A DNA stretch of 21,808 nt. Origin: a virus. The position numbers and the translations under genes were made by a program. Positions within the stretch are counted from its first letter, which is position 1. Every line of letters begins with the position of its first letter. Under the pieces are notes generated by a model. That model had not been told where the DNA came from. It saw only the letters and a list, made by a program, of their open reading frames with translations, and did no database searches. The DNA lies in the IMG/VR virus record IMGVR_UViG_3300035523_000010, positions 1 to 21,808 of that record. One strand, 5' to 3'. Positions 21,187 through 21,808 of the stretch are shown one piece after another.

Positions 21187-21492
21187 TTATGTTTGTATAA
21201 ATAATTTTTTATTTAAACTTGCAACAGTAGGTTTGTGCATCTTTTCGTTTTTTGCTCCCTTACTACTCTTGCTTCCACCGGGCAATGCCTCTCCTGCCGG
21301 TAAGCACTCTTTAGGCTTATGACTCCTTGCAAAATCTAGCATTAGGCTCTTTATCTCGCTGTCCATTTGCACATCTACGCTGTCATGGTGCCACACCTGA
21401 GCGTAACACTCCGGGCATATATGTCTATCATTAATCGCATCATATTGCATCATAACTCGGCAATCTTGGCAATACCAAGGTTTTCTACTCAT
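21187..21492 (-). CDS. Zinc-ribbon phage protein (101 aa)
   Basis: A 101-residue protein starting MSRKPWYCQDCRVMMQYD. CQDC (residues 8-11) and CPEC (26-29) form a classical zinc ribbon with HIC before the second knuckle. The middle contains an acidic helix (DSEIKSLMLDFARS), and the remainder is basic and low in structure (GGSKSSKGAKNEKMHKPT). AGGAGG lies 6 nt before the ATG. Proteins of this kind are frequent in Bacillota phage early regions, but their substrates are not known to me. Confidence 0.75.
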   Translation of the reverse strand: MSRKPWYCQDCRVMMQYDAINDRHICPECYAQVWHHDSVDVQMDSEIKSLMLDFARSHKPKECLPAGEALPGGSKSSKGAKNEKMHKPTVASLNKKLFIQT

Positions 21493-21510
21493 GCAATACC
21501 TCCTATTTAA

Positions 21511-21720
21511 TCAAAAATATCCTCTTTCCTTAGCAATCTTTTTCATTACCTTGCCTAATCTATTTCTTTCTATGTCATCAAATAAGGTATCTGCATCGGC
21601 ATCCTCAAATAATTTAACATTTTTACGAACAAATACTTCAAATTCGTTATCTTCTTTTATATATTTACTAGCTTCTTTGCATATTTCATCAAACAAATAA
21701 GCCCCACTACACCATCCCAT
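21511..21720 (-). CDS. Hypothetical early phage protein with MGWCSG opening (69 aa)
   Basis: A 69-residue, mostly helical protein. It opens MGWCSGAYLFDEICKEA; I recall MGWCSG as a recurrent start in small uncharacterised phage proteins. It continues EFEVFVRKNVKLFEDADAD, then DDIERNRLGKVMKKIAKE. It is acidic in the middle and basic near the end, with no membrane segment. TAGGAGG sits 6-8 nt before the ATG, overlapping the stop of the preceding partial gene. Function unknown. Confidence 0.7.
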   Translation of the reverse strand: MGWCSGAYLFDEICKEASKYIKEDNEFEVFVRKNVKLFEDADADTLFDDIERNRLGKVMKKIAKERGYF

Positions 21721-21731
21721 TTAAATACCTC

Positions 21732-21808
21732 CTATAATAGCTTATATGTCTCAATAAGTTTACTTACCGGTATTTCAATATACTCATTAACCGTTCTCCA
21801 TTCTTTTT
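21732..21808 (-). CDS. C-terminal fragment of a hypothetical protein
   Basis: Only the last 24 codons of a frame entering from the right edge are visible, ending EWRTVNEYIEIPVSKLIET followed by YKLL and TAG. The reading frame is inferred because the other two minus frames contain stops within 15 codons and this one ends just before the next gene's ribosome binding site. It has no recognisable domain. Confidence 0.5.
   Translation of the reverse strand, partial: KEWRTVNEYIEIPVSKLIETYKLL

Overview
The window is 21.8 kb of a short-tailed (podovirus-like) bacteriophage or prophage of a low-GC Gram-positive host. Three things point to Bacillota: the recurring strong AGGAGGTG ribosome binding sites, an XhlA-like holin-accessory protein, and an FDLQLF protein N-terminus that I associate with Clostridia/Negativicutes phages. 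The genus cannot be read from the sequence. No integrase, repressor, tRNA, insertion sequence or CRISPR array is visible, so lysogeny versus lytic growth is undecided. Both ends cut through genes.

Nearly everything is transcribed leftward (minus strand) as one morphogenesis programme. From right to left it holds: small early or accessory genes, many Cys-rich (21.8-19.7 kb); terminase small subunit (19.15-19.66 kb); small hypothetical genes; terminase large subunit (16.85-18.15 kb); portal (14.5-16.5 kb); three tiny genes; scaffold; N4-gp56-like major capsid protein; two adaptor/head-completion proteins; a beta-propeller tail nozzle; a fibre-like protein; a LamG-like lectin; three small genes, one possibly GNAT-like; three internal/ejection proteins (348, 418 and 1412 aa); and the start of the lysis region. 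No tape measure, tube or sheath gene is present. Together with the P22/SU10-like order of portal, capsid, adaptor, nozzle and ejection proteins, this indicates a short-tailed virion that injects internal proteins.

Two cassettes lie on the plus strand against this flow and look like morons. One (20.07-20.72 kb) has a near-consensus extended -10 promoter, three overlapping small genes and its own terminator. The other (337-636) has two translationally coupled small membrane proteins and a shared convergent terminator, and sits between the ejection and lysis genes.

Candidate RNA-level control elements are a tandem pair of short hairpins with compensatory stem changes just before the scaffold gene, a hairpin terminator and two Shine-Dalgarno sites without genes between portal and scaffold, a terminator after the capsid gene, and a three-hairpin intergenic segment near 18.6 kb. 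Many genes below 60 codons were found by reading the gaps. Most overlap neighbours by 1-8 nt and have good ribosome binding sites.
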